From Chitinophagaceae bacterium (GTDB taxonomy: Bacteria; Bacteroidota; Bacteroidia; Chitinophagales; Chitinophagaceae): 60,110 nt of DNA. Both the position numbers and the translations under genes were made by a program. Positions within the stretch are counted from its first letter, which is position 1, and each line of letters opens with the position of its first letter. Shown here one piece after another: positions 16,928 through 24,565 of the stretch. The stretch is from NCBI GenBank assembly GCA_004028765.1, contig SAIX01000126.1, positions 1 to 60,110 of the forward strand, given 5' to 3'. A model generated the notes under the pieces. It was not told where the DNA came from and did not search any database. It worked only from the letters and a program-made list of their open reading frames with translations.

Positions 16928-16986
16928 TTTTTGTTGTTGGTCTTTTGCTGTTAGTCTTTGGTTATTGTTTTAACTATCTTAAAAAT

Positions 16987-17028
16987 CAACTCCTAACTCT
17001 CAACTTTTAACTCTTAACTCCTACCCCC
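16987..17028. repeat. 7-bp tandem repeat in the mraY-murD spacer
   Basis: Five contiguous 7-base units on the + strand (CAACTCC, TAACTCT, CAACTTT, TAACTCT, TAACTCC) occupy 16987-17021, followed by a degenerate sixth (TACCCCC) ending at the mraY stop codon. On the transcribed strand the unit is roughly GGAGTTA. The rest of the spacer (16930-16980) is rich in degenerate GTTnGTCTTTTG-like units. Confidence 0.8.
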
Positions 17029-18342
17029 TCACCTCATCTTCAACGTCACGATCGACATCACCACACAAATGATCGTAATGATCCAGAACCTTACTGCGAT
17101 CTTACTTTCATGAAAACCTTTTTTCTGGTAATGGTGGTGTAAAGGACTCATCAGGAAAACCCTTCTGCCTTCGCCGAATTTTTTCTTTGTGTATTTGAAA
17201 TAGCTCACCTGTATGATCACACTGAGGTTCTCTACAAGAAATACCCCACAGAAAATCGGGATCAGTAATTCTTTACGTACAATGATGGCAAGTGAAGCAA
17301 TGATCCCGCCGAGTGCCAGGCTGCCCGTATCACCCATAAACACCTGTGCCGGAAATGCGTTGTACCACAGAAACCCGATACAGGCGCCCACAAATGCACC
17401 TACAAAAATGGACAACTCACCAAGGTTCGGGATATACATCACATCGAGATAATCAGCGAAAACATAGTTACCGCTCACATACACAAACACACCAATGCCC
17501 GCACCGATAATGGCGCTTACGCCTGCAGCGAGCCCGTCTAGCCCGTCTGTAAGGTTAGCACCGTTCGATACTGCCGTAATAATGAACGTAACGATGAGGA
17601 TATAAATGATCCATGTATATTTTTCTGCTTCAGGACCGATCCAGCTGATCAGTTTGCTGTAATTGAACTGATGGTTTTTTACAAAAGGGATCGTGGTGAT
17701 CGGTGTTTTTACCTTTACGAATCTTTTTTCAATACCGTTGATCTTACGGGTAACCACAGAATCTTTCGTAAGCCGTTCCCCTTTTTGCAGCAAAACAGAA
17801 GACGGTGTTGTGGCAATCACTTCCCTTTCAACTGTAACGGCATTGCTGAAATAGAGTGTAACACCGATAATGATACCCAGCCCGATCTGCCCGATAATTT
17901 TTGACACCCCTGCCAACCCATCACTGTCTTTTTTCTTATACGCCTCGCCTCTTTCCTGTGCAGCTTTTCTTGCTTTGATTTTGAAATAATCGTCAAGAAA
18001 ACCAATCACGCCGAGCCATATCGTACACAACACCATCAAACGGATATATACTTTATCAAGGTTTGCGAACAGCAGGGTCGGTATCAGGATACTGAGCAGG
18101 ATAATCAACCCTCCCATCGTGGGTGTCCCTTTTTTCTGCGCCTGGCCTTCAAGCCCGAGGTCGCGTACACTTTCACCAATCTGTTTTCTTTTGAGAAAAA
18201 GAATGATACGTTTACCATATACTGTTGCAATCAGCAGTGAAAGGATCACCGCCATAGCGATCCTGAACGTGAGGTACTGAAACATACCCGACCCGGGGAT
18301 ATGAAACTCTTTGTTCAGCCAGTTAAACAGATGGTACAGCAT
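17029..18342 (-). CDS. mraY: Phospho-N-acetylmuramoyl-pentapeptide transferase
   Basis: A polytopic inner-membrane enzyme that forms lipid I from UDP-MurNAc-pentapeptide and undecaprenyl phosphate. Visible family motifs are [10 protein letters not shown] (about 70-79), GFLDDYFK (114-121, catalytic Asp pair), [14 protein letters not shown] (259-272) and the [10 protein letters not shown] histidine motif. At 437 aa it is about 75 residues longer than E. coli MraY. The excess lies at about 170-240, between two helices and probably outside the membrane (VTREINGIEK-like polar stretch). It is the sixth gene of the dcw order, between murE and murD. Confidence 0.96.
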   Translation of the reverse strand: MLYHLFNWLNKEFHIPGSGMFQYLTFRIAMAVILSLLIATVYGKRIILFLKRKQIGESVRDLGLEGQAQKKGTPTMGGLIILLSILIPTLLFANLDKVYIRLMVLCTIWLGVIGFLDDYFKIKARKAAQERGEAYKKKDSDGLAGVSKIIGQIGLGIIIGVTLYFSNAVTVEREVIATTPSSVLLQKGERLTKDSVVTRKINGIEKRFVKVKTPITTIPFVKNHQFNYSKLISWIGPEAEKYTWIIYILIVTFIITAVSNGANLTDGLDGLAAGVSAIIGAGIGVFVYVSGNYVFADYLDVMYIPNLGELSIFVGAFVGACIGFLWYNAFPAQVFMGDTGSLALGGIIASLAIIVRKELLIPIFCGVFLVENLSVIIQVSYFKYTKKKFGEGRRVFLMSPLHHHYQKKGFHESKIAVRFWIITIICVVMSIVTLKMR

Positions 18343-18396
18343 AGTTTTTTGATTGGTTGTCAGATTTATTTTTTACATCCGCACCTTGTATTCATA

Positions 18397-19860
18397 TTAT
18401 TTTCCCAACAGTTCAAACATTTCACGCAAAACCTGTTTGTCATCAAAAGGGTATTTGATTCCCATGATGTCCTGGTACTTCTCATGTCCCTTTCCTGCCA
18501 CAAGTATGATATCTTCCCTGTTTGCAAAACTTACTGCCGTTTTAATCGCTTCCCTTCTGTCGGCGATCGCGATATATTTCCTCCGGGCAGAAGAACTCAA
18601 TCCTTCTTCCATGTCTTTTAATATCTGTAATGGATCTTCTGTTCTCGGGTTATCACTGGTGAGGATCACCTTGTCGCTGAGGTCGCAGGCAGTTTGTGCC
18701 ATGATGGGGCGCTTGGTTTTGTCCCTGTCACCACCACATCCCACTACCGTAATGATCTGTTCATGGCCCTTGCGTAATTTTTTGATCGTCATCAAAACAT
18801 TTTCCAATGCATCGGGCGTGTGTGCATAATCTACAATCCCGATGATCAAGCCGTTGCTGATACTGTAATCAAACCGCCCTTCAGCGCCACTCAGCATACT
18901 CAATGCAGTAAGCACTGTTTCGTTGTTCTCTCCCAAACAAACCGCAGCACCATATACGGCAAGCAGGTTATATGCATTGAATTCACCAATCAGCCTGAAA
19001 TGCACTTCCTTATCATTCACCATCATCACCAGGCCGGTCAATGCATTTTCAAGGATCTTTCCTTTAAAAGCTGCCATGGTTTTCAGGCTATAGAAATATT
19101 TTCTGGCAACCGTATTCTGCAGCATCACTTCGCCACGCTTATCATCTGCATTCGAAATTGCAAAAGCAGTGGAAGGGAGATGATCAAAAAAACTTTTCTT
19201 AACCCTGATATATTCTTCAAAGGTTTTATGATAATCGAGGTGGTCGTGGGTGATATTACTGAACAAAGCCCCTGTAAACTGTAAACCCGTGATCCTGTGC
19301 TGGTGAATGGCGTGACTGCTGCACTCCATAAAAACATGGGTGCATTTTTCCTCCACCATTTGCTGCAGCAATGCATTCAGGCTTACGGCATCAGGTGTGG
19401 TATGTGTTGCAGGAATCACTTTATCACCAATCTGGTTCTGCACCGTACTAACCAGGCCACAGTGATAGCCCAGTTGTGAAAACAGTTTAAAAAGAACCGT
19501 CGCAATGGTTGTTTTGCCATTGGTTCCCGTAACACCTACCAGTTTAATTTTCAGGGAAGGCTCCCCATAAAACTGGTGCGCCATATACGCAACCGCTTCA
19601 CTGGTATTGTTAACCTGCAGGTAAGTAACGGTTTCTGCTATTTCACCAGGCATGGTATCACACACAACCGCAGCGGCACCCAGTGCAATGGCTTTGCTGA
19701 TAAACTGGTGACCGTCTGACTGTGCCCCGCGGATCGCAACAAATACATCTCCTTTTGTTACTTTTCTCGAATCGATCTGAATACCCTTCACCTCAATGCC
19801 GGTACTGCCCTGCACCTCTTTGAGATGAACTTTGTACAATATGTCTTTCAGTATTGCCAT
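18397..19860 (-). CDS. murE: UDP-MurNAc-tripeptide synthetase, meso-DAP adding
   Basis: A cytosolic ligase adding the third amino acid to UDP-MurNAc-L-Ala-D-Glu. The ATP loop GTNGKTT is at 112-118. The C-terminal motif DNPR (in LTSDNPRTEDP) is the signature of meso-diaminopimelate specificity. About 487 aa, normal for the family. The frame opens upstream at GTG 19890, but that would overlap the PBP stop. ATG 19860 (MAILKDIL) fits the family N-terminus, and ATG 19869 is also possible. It lies just after the PBP gene. Confidence 0.95.
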   Translation of the reverse strand: MAILKDILYKVHLKEVQGSTGIEVKGIQIDSRKVTKGDVFVAIRGAQSDGHQFISKAIALGAAAVVCDTMPGEIAETVTYLQVNNTSEAVAYMAHQFYGEPSLKIKLVGVTGTNGKTTIATVLFKLFSQLGYHCGLVSTVQNQIGDKVIPATHTTPDAVSLNALLQQMVEEKCTHVFMECSSHAIHQHRITGLQFTGALFSNITHDHLDYHKTFEEYIRVKKSFFDHLPSTAFAISNADDKRGEVMLQNTVARKYFYSLKTMAAFKGKILENALTGLVMMVNDKEVHFRLIGEFNAYNLLAVYGAAVCLGENNETVLTALSMLSGAEGRFDYSISNGLIIGIVDYAHTPDALENVLMTIKKLRKGHEQIITVVGCGGDRDKTKRPIMAQTACDLSDKVILTSDNPRTEDPLQILKDMEEGLSSSARRKYIAIADRREAIKTAVSFANREDIILVAGKGHEKYQDIMGIKYPFDDKQVLREMFELLGK

Positions 19861-19873
19861 TGATACCATTCGT

Positions 19874-21985
19874 TTAATCCAGTTCCACACTTATTAACTG
19901 ACCTTTTGCGACAGGCTGACCGGGCAGTATGGATTGCTGTAATACTTTACCTTTACCTTTCACCGAAACTTTCAACCCCATATTTTCACAGAGATTAACC
20001 ACATCTTTTAATCCCATTCCCTTTAATTGCGGCATCGTATTTCGGTCAACCCGTTTTGTACTCAATACCACACCGGCATTTACCCCATTCATATCCACCC
20101 ATTCATTTATCCTGTCGGCTGAATCTTTTGCACTGATCCCGAGTTTTGCATTCACAAGCACGATATCTTTTTTATTGCCTGTATAGTGATAAGCGCTGCT
20201 GTCTTTTTTTAACTGCTGTACAGTGAGGTTATTTGACTGGCGGATATATGTACTGTACAACCTGTCGGCGATCTCTTTAAAAACCGGGCCGGCAACATCG
20301 GCGCCGTGATGCAGCAAAGCCTTGGGTTTATTTTTTATCACCACCACACAGGTGTATTGGGGGTTATCTGCTGGAAAATATCCGGCAAAAGCCGACTGGT
20401 ATATTTCATCCGCATATCCCCTGTTTCCGTTCGCCACCAATGCCGTTCCTGTTTTTCCTGCTACTTTATAAGGTGTTCCTTTAAATAATTTTGCAGCCGT
20501 TCCTTCGATACAAACCCCTTCCAGGCATTCGCGCAGTAAACGGAGCGTTTCATCACTGCATATTTTTTCATCGATCACAACTGGTTGCCGCTGATTCACC
20601 AAAACACCTTCTTCTTTTACCGCACTAACGAGATAAGGCTTCATCATCCTTCCATTATTGGCCACTGCATTGTAAACAGTAGCAGTACGCATCGGTGTTA
20701 TTGAAAGGTTATACCCGAATGCCATCCAGGGAAGTGTTGTTGGCCCCCACAAACGGTTACCCGGGCGGTAAACCGTTGGCCCGCGCTCCCCCGTAAGATC
20801 AATCCCTGTAACAGAATCCATGCGCATTTTGGAAAGATGTTTCAGGAACTGTGAAGGGTTGTTTCCGTAATAATTCCATGCAAGTTTTGCCATACCTACA
20901 TTCGAACTTTTTTCGAATGCTTTTTTTACCGTCACCTCATAATCCCCTCTTTGTTCTGAATCAAACACAGTTTGTCCATTGATCTTCCATACGCCGTTTT
21001 CAATATTCACGATATCGTTAAGCCTTATTTTTTTATCCTCCAGCAACGACATCATTGTGGCAAGTTTAAAAGTGGAACCGGGCTCAGTTGGTATAATCGC
21101 ATAATTCAAATCCTCCCAGTAATTGCCATCGCTTCTTTTCCCGAGGTTTGCGATTGCTTTTACTTTCCCGGTTTTTACTTCCATCACAATCACACATCCT
21201 GTCTGTGCTTCGTTTTTCACCATCATTTTCATGAGCGCATTCTCAGCTACATCCTGGATAAAAACATCCAGCGTACTGACAATGTCTTTCCCGGTTTCTG
21301 GTTCTATTTCATAACTGTCATCCACCGGTACACTTACACCGCCCGCAATCTTTCTCACAAACTGTTTCCCGTTCCGTCCTTTGAGGATACTGTCGTACAT
21401 CATCTCCAGCCCCACTTTATTTGTATCCCTTGCAAGGCCGATCGTCCGGAATGCAAGCATCTGGTACGGGTTCAGACGGATTGTTTTTTCCTGTGCGATC
21501 ATCCCGCTTTTATATCTTCCCAAACGGAACAAAGGCAGTTTGCGAAGTGATTCATATTCGCGGAAATTGATCTTCTTTCGCAAAGAATAGTATCCATCTT
21601 CATCGTCATATGCCTGCTGCAACATGGATTTATATTCCCCTGCAGAATGATCCTTGAACAAACCTGCCAACCCTTCACTCAGCGAATCAATGTTTTCACG
21701 AAACAGTTTCCCGTTTTTTTCATGCAGCGCATCCACCCTGAAATCGATATAGATATCAAACTGCGGGATACTGGTACTCAGCATCTGCCCGTCTTCACTG
21801 TAAATCGTTCCGCGTTCCGCTTCTATCTCATCCAGTTTCTGATGCAAACTGTCGCTCATGCTCCTCCAATGGCTTCCCTGCACCTGTTGTATATAAATGG
21901 CTTTGCCGAAAATGGCGACACAAACAAGTACCACCAGTATATAACTGAGGTATACTCTCCATAATATGTCGCGTTTTACATCCAC
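19874..21985 (-). CDS. ftsI: Division-specific penicillin-binding protein (FtsI/SpoVD type) with PASTA domain
   Basis: A class B PBP, the septal DD-transpeptidase that cross-links strands made by FtsW. One N-terminal helix lies at about 11-33, then a pedestal/dimerisation domain (about 55-215) and the transpeptidase domain with STFK (304-307, active Ser304), SSN (360-362) and KTGT (511-514). A single PASTA domain closes the protein (about 645-703), as in SpoVD-like PBPs of Bacteroidota and Gram-positives; E. coli FtsI has none. At 703 aa it is complete. The start codon is GTG at 21985, 29 bases after ftsL. Confidence 0.95.
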   Translation of the reverse strand: MDVKRDILWRVYLSYILVVLVCVAIFGKAIYIQQVQGSHWRSMSDSLHQKLDEIEAERGTIYSEDGQMLSTSIPQFDIYIDFRVDALHEKNGKLFRENIDSLSEGLAGLFKDHSAGEYKSMLQQAYDDEDGYYSLRKKINFREYESLRKLPLFRLGRYKSGMIAQEKTIRLNPYQMLAFRTIGLARDTNKVGLEMMYDSILKGRNGKQFVRKIAGGVSVPVDDSYEIEPETGKDIVSTLDVFIQDVAENALMKMMVKNEAQTGCVIVMEVKTGKVKAIANLGKRSDGNYWEDLNYAIIPTEPGSTFKLATMMSLLEDKKIRLNDIVNIENGVWKINGQTVFDSEQRGDYEVTVKKAFEKSSNVGMAKLAWNYYGNNPSQFLKHLSKMRMDSVTGIDLTGERGPTVYRPGNRLWGPTTLPWMAFGYNLSITPMRTATVYNAVANNGRMMKPYLVSAVKEEGVLVNQRQPVVIDEKICSDETLRLLRECLEGVCIEGTAAKLFKGTPYKVAGKTGTALVANGNRGYADEIYQSAFAGYFPADNPQYTCVVVIKNKPKALLHHGADVAGPVFKEIADRLYSTYIRQSNNLTVQQLKKDSSAYHYTGNKKDIVLVNAKLGISAKDSADRINEWVDMNGVNAGVVLSTKRVDRNTMPQLKGMGLKDVVNLCENMGLKVSVKGKGKVLQQSILPGQPVAKGQLISVELD

Positions 21986-22014
21986 TATCTCTTACACTTG
22001 TTTTTCAATGATCT

Positions 22015-22347
22015 TTATCTTTTCTCCGATTGCAGCCGCTGCGGCATTTCCTTACTTACTTTCAATCCCAATGGCTCTGCCGCTTTTACGATCTGTCCTT
22101 CCTGGCTGCGGAACATCACTTCACTCTTCAGCGTTTTATATTCATACTGCAGGTCTTTCAATTCAATTGTTGTGGCATTGATCCTGCGTATGGTTCTGTC
22201 GGCCCTGTGCCCATTGGCGATGTAGGCCACTGTTAATGCAGACAGGAAAAGAAAAAAAGGGATATTCTTTACGATCCATTGATAATTGAACAGCCCTTTT
22301 AATGGGTTCCTGTTTTTTACTGTTTTTTCTTTTGTCTCTTCGGTCAT
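22015..22347 (-). CDS. ftsL: FtsL-like cell division protein
   Basis: A small bitopic protein of about 110 aa in the standard ftsL position between rsmH and the PBP. It has a short charged N-terminus (MTEETKEKTVKNR), one hydrophobic helix (about 31-48, FFLFLSALTVAYIA) and an extracytoplasmic coiled-coil-like stretch (RINATTIELKDLQYEYKTLKSEVMF). FtsL recruits the divisome PBP and FtsW. The reading frame extends back to TTG 22392, but ATG 22347 is the credible start, 45 bases after rsmH. Sequence conservation in this family is low, so the name rests on position and topology. Confidence 0.85.
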   Translation of the reverse strand: MTEETKEKTVKNRNPLKGLFNYQWIVKNIPFFLFLSALTVAYIANGHRADRTIRRINATTIELKDLQYEYKTLKSEVMFRSQEGQIVKAAEPLGLKVSKEMPQRLQSEKR

Positions 22348-22392
22348 CTGATTAGATATGTCAACAAAAACCTCAAATGCATTTATAAACAA

Positions 22393-23292
22393 TCAAAGCC
22401 TTTCTGCTACCCTTAGCTTTGCACTCCTGCTCCGGCTGTTCCGCTTCAGTTCTTCCTCTGTTGCCGTTATCGGTTTCCGGTTCACCAGTTGGAATACTTC
22501 TTCTTTCGAAGAGGGCAATAAAGGGTTATCAGGTGTTTCATCGAAACTCCCCTGGCGGAAGAAATTCTTCACGATCCTGTCTTCTATGGAATGAAAGGTG
22601 ATGATGGCAACACGGCCACCTTTTTTCAGCACAGCAGGAACCTGCTGCAACATTTCTTTCAGAACCCCCATTTCATCATTCACCCCGATCCGCAAAGCCT
22701 GGAATACCTGGGCCAGGTACTTGTTCGGATTCCCCTTCACCGCGGAACTGATCATTGCCTTGAATTGGTCGATGGTATCAAAAGGAAGATGTTTCCTTTC
22801 ATGCACAATCAACCTCGCCAGCGTTTTCGCATTCGTTACTTCACCATACTGCTCAAACAGTTTATGCAGCTGTTGTTCTGAATAAGTCCGGATAATATCC
22901 GCGGCTGTTTCAGGCTGTCTTGTATCCATCCGCATATCCATCGGGCCTGCGAAACGGATCGAGAAGCCCCTTTCCGCTTCATCGAACTGGTGACTGCTCA
23001 CACCAAGGTCGGCAAGGATGCCATCCACCTGCGGTATCTTATGCAGGCGAAGCATTCTTTGCAGGTGACGGAAATTCTGTGGTATGAACAATACCCTTTC
23101 ATCATCCGGCAGATTTCTTTGCGCATCTGCATCCTGGTCGAACGCGATCAGTTTTCCTTTTTCATTCAGTTGCTGAAGGATGCCCCTGCTATGCCCGCCA
23201 CCGCCGAAAGTGCAATCCACATATACACCATCGGGTTTTATGGCCAGGCCCTGCAGGGTTTCTTCGTATAGTACAGGAATGTGATAATTCAT
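22393..23292 (-). CDS. rsmH: 16S rRNA (cytosine-1402-N4)-methyltransferase
   Basis: RsmH (MraW) methylates N4 of C1402 in the ribosomal P site using S-adenosylmethionine. The SAM motif DCTFGGGGHS is at about 26-35. The characteristic GILADLGVSSHQFDEAERGFS and FHSIEDRIVKNFF segments are present, and the C-terminus ends with the expected basic NSRSRSAKLRVAE motif. At 299 aa it has the usual length. It lies second in the dcw cluster, 115 bases after mraZ, with a repeat-containing spacer between. Confidence 0.97.
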   Translation of the reverse strand: MNYHIPVLYEETLQGLAIKPDGVYVDCTFGGGGHSRGILQQLNEKGKLIAFDQDADAQRNLPDDERVLFIPQNFRHLQRMLRLHKIPQVDGILADLGVSSHQFDEAERGFSIRFAGPMDMRMDTRQPETAADIIRTYSEQQLHKLFEQYGEVTNAKTLARLIVHERKHLPFDTIDQFKAMISSAVKGNPNKYLAQVFQALRIGVNDEMGVLKEMLQQVPAVLKKGGRVAIITFHSIEDRIVKNFFRQGSFDETPDNPLLPSSKEEVFQLVNRKPITATEEELKRNSRSRSAKLRVAERL

Positions 23293-23378
23293 TGTTCAAT
23301 CATTTGAAAACGGGATCCCGCAACTGCGGAATGAAAATGGGAGACAGTGCCTTTGAAAACCAACTTCTGCGAAGTCAT

Positions 23379-23411
23379 CATTTTCAAATTTTCAAATCCG
23401 CTCATTTTCAA
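23379..23411. repeat. TTTGAAAAT-type intergenic repeat, copy 1
   Basis: Read on the minus strand, this reads TTGAAAATGAGCGGATTTG and then two further overlapping TTTGAAAAT units. It overlaps the last codons of mraZ and reaches into the mraZ-rsmH spacer. A closely similar arrangement, in the opposite orientation, lies at 28935-28968. Confidence 0.65.
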
Positions 23412-23857
23412 TTTTTATCCGACATCACCTCCTGCGCCAGGCTACTGAACGCTTCGGGAGAGAAATCCTCAAAGAGCTGTTTGTACTTACCCGAATCCCA
23501 GATCTCGAACCGGTCGAGGGCGGCAGCAAGAACGATGTCCTTGCCCAGCCCGGCGAATTCCTTCAGTGTGGGTGGCAACAATAAGCGGCCGGCAGAATCC
23601 AGCTCAACTTCTGTAGCACCACCCAGGAACTGGCGGCGGAATTGACGTACCTTGGGGTCGAAATCATTCAACTGGCTGATCCTGGAAATGATCAGTTCCC
23701 AACTTTTCAATGGATATAACGTGAGACATTTTTCGAAGCCACGGCTCAGGATGAAACGGCTCTCCCCTTCCGGCAACTGTTTTTTCAGCCCGCCCGGAAC
23801 CAGGAAGCGCCCCTTCGCATCCACCGTTGCTTCATATTCTCCGTGAAATCCACTCAT
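23408..23857 (-). CDS. mraZ: Transcriptional regulator MraZ
   Basis: A DNA-binding repressor of the dcw operon with two AbrB-like SpoVT half-domains. The first is visible as EYEATVDAKGRFLVPGGLK and the second as ATEVELDSAGRLLLPPTLKE; both carry the DxxGR core. Starting at ATG 23857 the protein is 149 aa, the normal MraZ size. The frame runs 24 codons further upstream, but that extension overlaps a 10-bp-phased operator and is unlikely to be translated. It is the first gene of the cluster, and MraZ is expected to bind its own upstream repeats. Confidence 0.95.
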   Translation of the reverse strand: MSGFHGEYEATVDAKGRFLVPGGLKKQLPEGESRFILSRGFEKCLTLYPLKSWELIISRISQLNDFDPKVRQFRRQFLGGATEVELDSAGRLLLPPTLKEFAGLGKDIVLAAALDRFEIWDSGKYKQLFEDFSPEAFSSLAQEVMSDKN

Positions 23858-23870
23858 TTGGGTATAACTA

Positions 23871-23930
23871 TTTCCAAGATTTCCACTTGTTGACACAAAA
23901 TAACACTTTTTCCCACTTTCTTTTTCCAAA
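23871..23930 (-). promoter_or_regulatory. Putative MraZ operator: GTG repeats at 10-bp phase
   Basis: Written on the minus strand in consecutive 10-base blocks from 23920, the sequence places GTGGGA, GTGTTA, GTGTCA and GTGGAA at the same position in four blocks, with TGGAAA one base out of phase in the next. MraZ in E. coli binds TGGGN direct repeats spaced by 5 nt, the same 10-bp period. The site starts 14 bases upstream of the mraZ ATG, which fits autoregulation. Confidence 0.65.
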
Positions 23931-23944
23931 GAGATGATTTCTAT

Positions 23945-23953
23945 TTATCCACA
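23945..23953 (+). promoter_or_regulatory. Perfect DnaA box TTATCCACA
   Basis: TTATCCACA equals the high-affinity DnaA consensus. It lies in the mraZ/DUF3052 divergent spacer, upstream of the MraZ operator, and faces a second perfect box at 24036-24044. Confidence 0.6.
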
Positions 23954-24025
23954 AAAACAATTGGGCTACAAGGCAATACCAGTAAGGATTTCATCGATTT
24001 TACTGAGTCAAGGGAGCGCTGTTTC

Positions 24026-24055
24026 TGTGAATTACTGTGGATAAACCGTGCATAA
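24026..24055 (-). promoter_or_regulatory. Cluster of DnaA-box-like sites at 10-11 bp spacing
   Basis: Three co-oriented sites lie in a row on the minus strand: TGTGAATTA (24026-24034, 7 of 9), TGTGGATAA (24036-24044, a perfect inverse of TTATCCACA) and CGTGCATAA (24047-24055, 7 of 9). Spacing by one helical turn is what cooperative DnaA binding needs. Whether this is an origin, a DnaA-controlled promoter or chance cannot be decided from the sequence alone. Confidence 0.5.
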
Positions 24056-24116
24056 TCCATAAATGGCTGTGAAAAGAGGGCGAATAAGCCGAATTTCATG
24101 TCAAAATCATTCCAAA

Positions 24117-24515
24117 ATGGCTGCTGCTGGCTACTCAGGTACCCCATTGATCCGGAAACTGGGCATCCATCCTTCACATAAGATTCGCCTGGTGAACCCC
24201 CCAGTTGACTATTTCAGCCTGCTCGAAAATGATATTTCGGCACAGGTGGTAAAAAGTGGGGGCGATTTTGCACACCTGTTTGTCAAAAACCGGAAAGAAC
24301 TTGAGAAAGGATTTCAGCAACTGATCAAGACCTTTCCAGCGACGGGTATTATCTGGATTTCCTGGTATAAAAAATCTGCCAGGATCCCGACAGATGTAAC
24401 TGAGGATATTATACGTGAAATTGTATTACCTACGGGATGGGTGGATGTAAAAGTTTGTGCGGTAAATGATGAATGGAGCGGGTTAAAAATTGTAAAACGG
24501 GTATCCGGAAGATAA
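24117..24515 (+). CDS. DUF3052 family protein
   Basis: A cytosolic protein of about 132 aa matching the DUF3052 pattern: an N-terminal GYSGTPLIRKLGI, a middle part with a hydrophobic IIWISWYKKSA strand, then IPTDVTEDIIREI and a C-terminal VDVKVCAVNDEWSGLK. No catalytic motif is known, and the function is unknown. ATG 24117 (MAAAGYSG) fits family members better than the first in-frame ATG at 24063, which would run through the DnaA-box region. It is divergent from mraZ and is followed 50 bases later by queA, probably in one transcript. Confidence 0.82.
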   Translation: MAAAGYSGTPLIRKLGIHPSHKIRLVNPPVDYFSLLENDISAQVVKSGGDFAHLFVKNRKELEKGFQQLIKTFPATGIIWISWYKKSARIPTDVTEDIIREIVLPTGWVDVKVCAVNDEWSGLKIVKRVSGR

Positions 24516-24565
24516 GTCCGGCACTGGTTTCCTGGCAGCCGCTTCACAACGTACCTTCGCGCATC

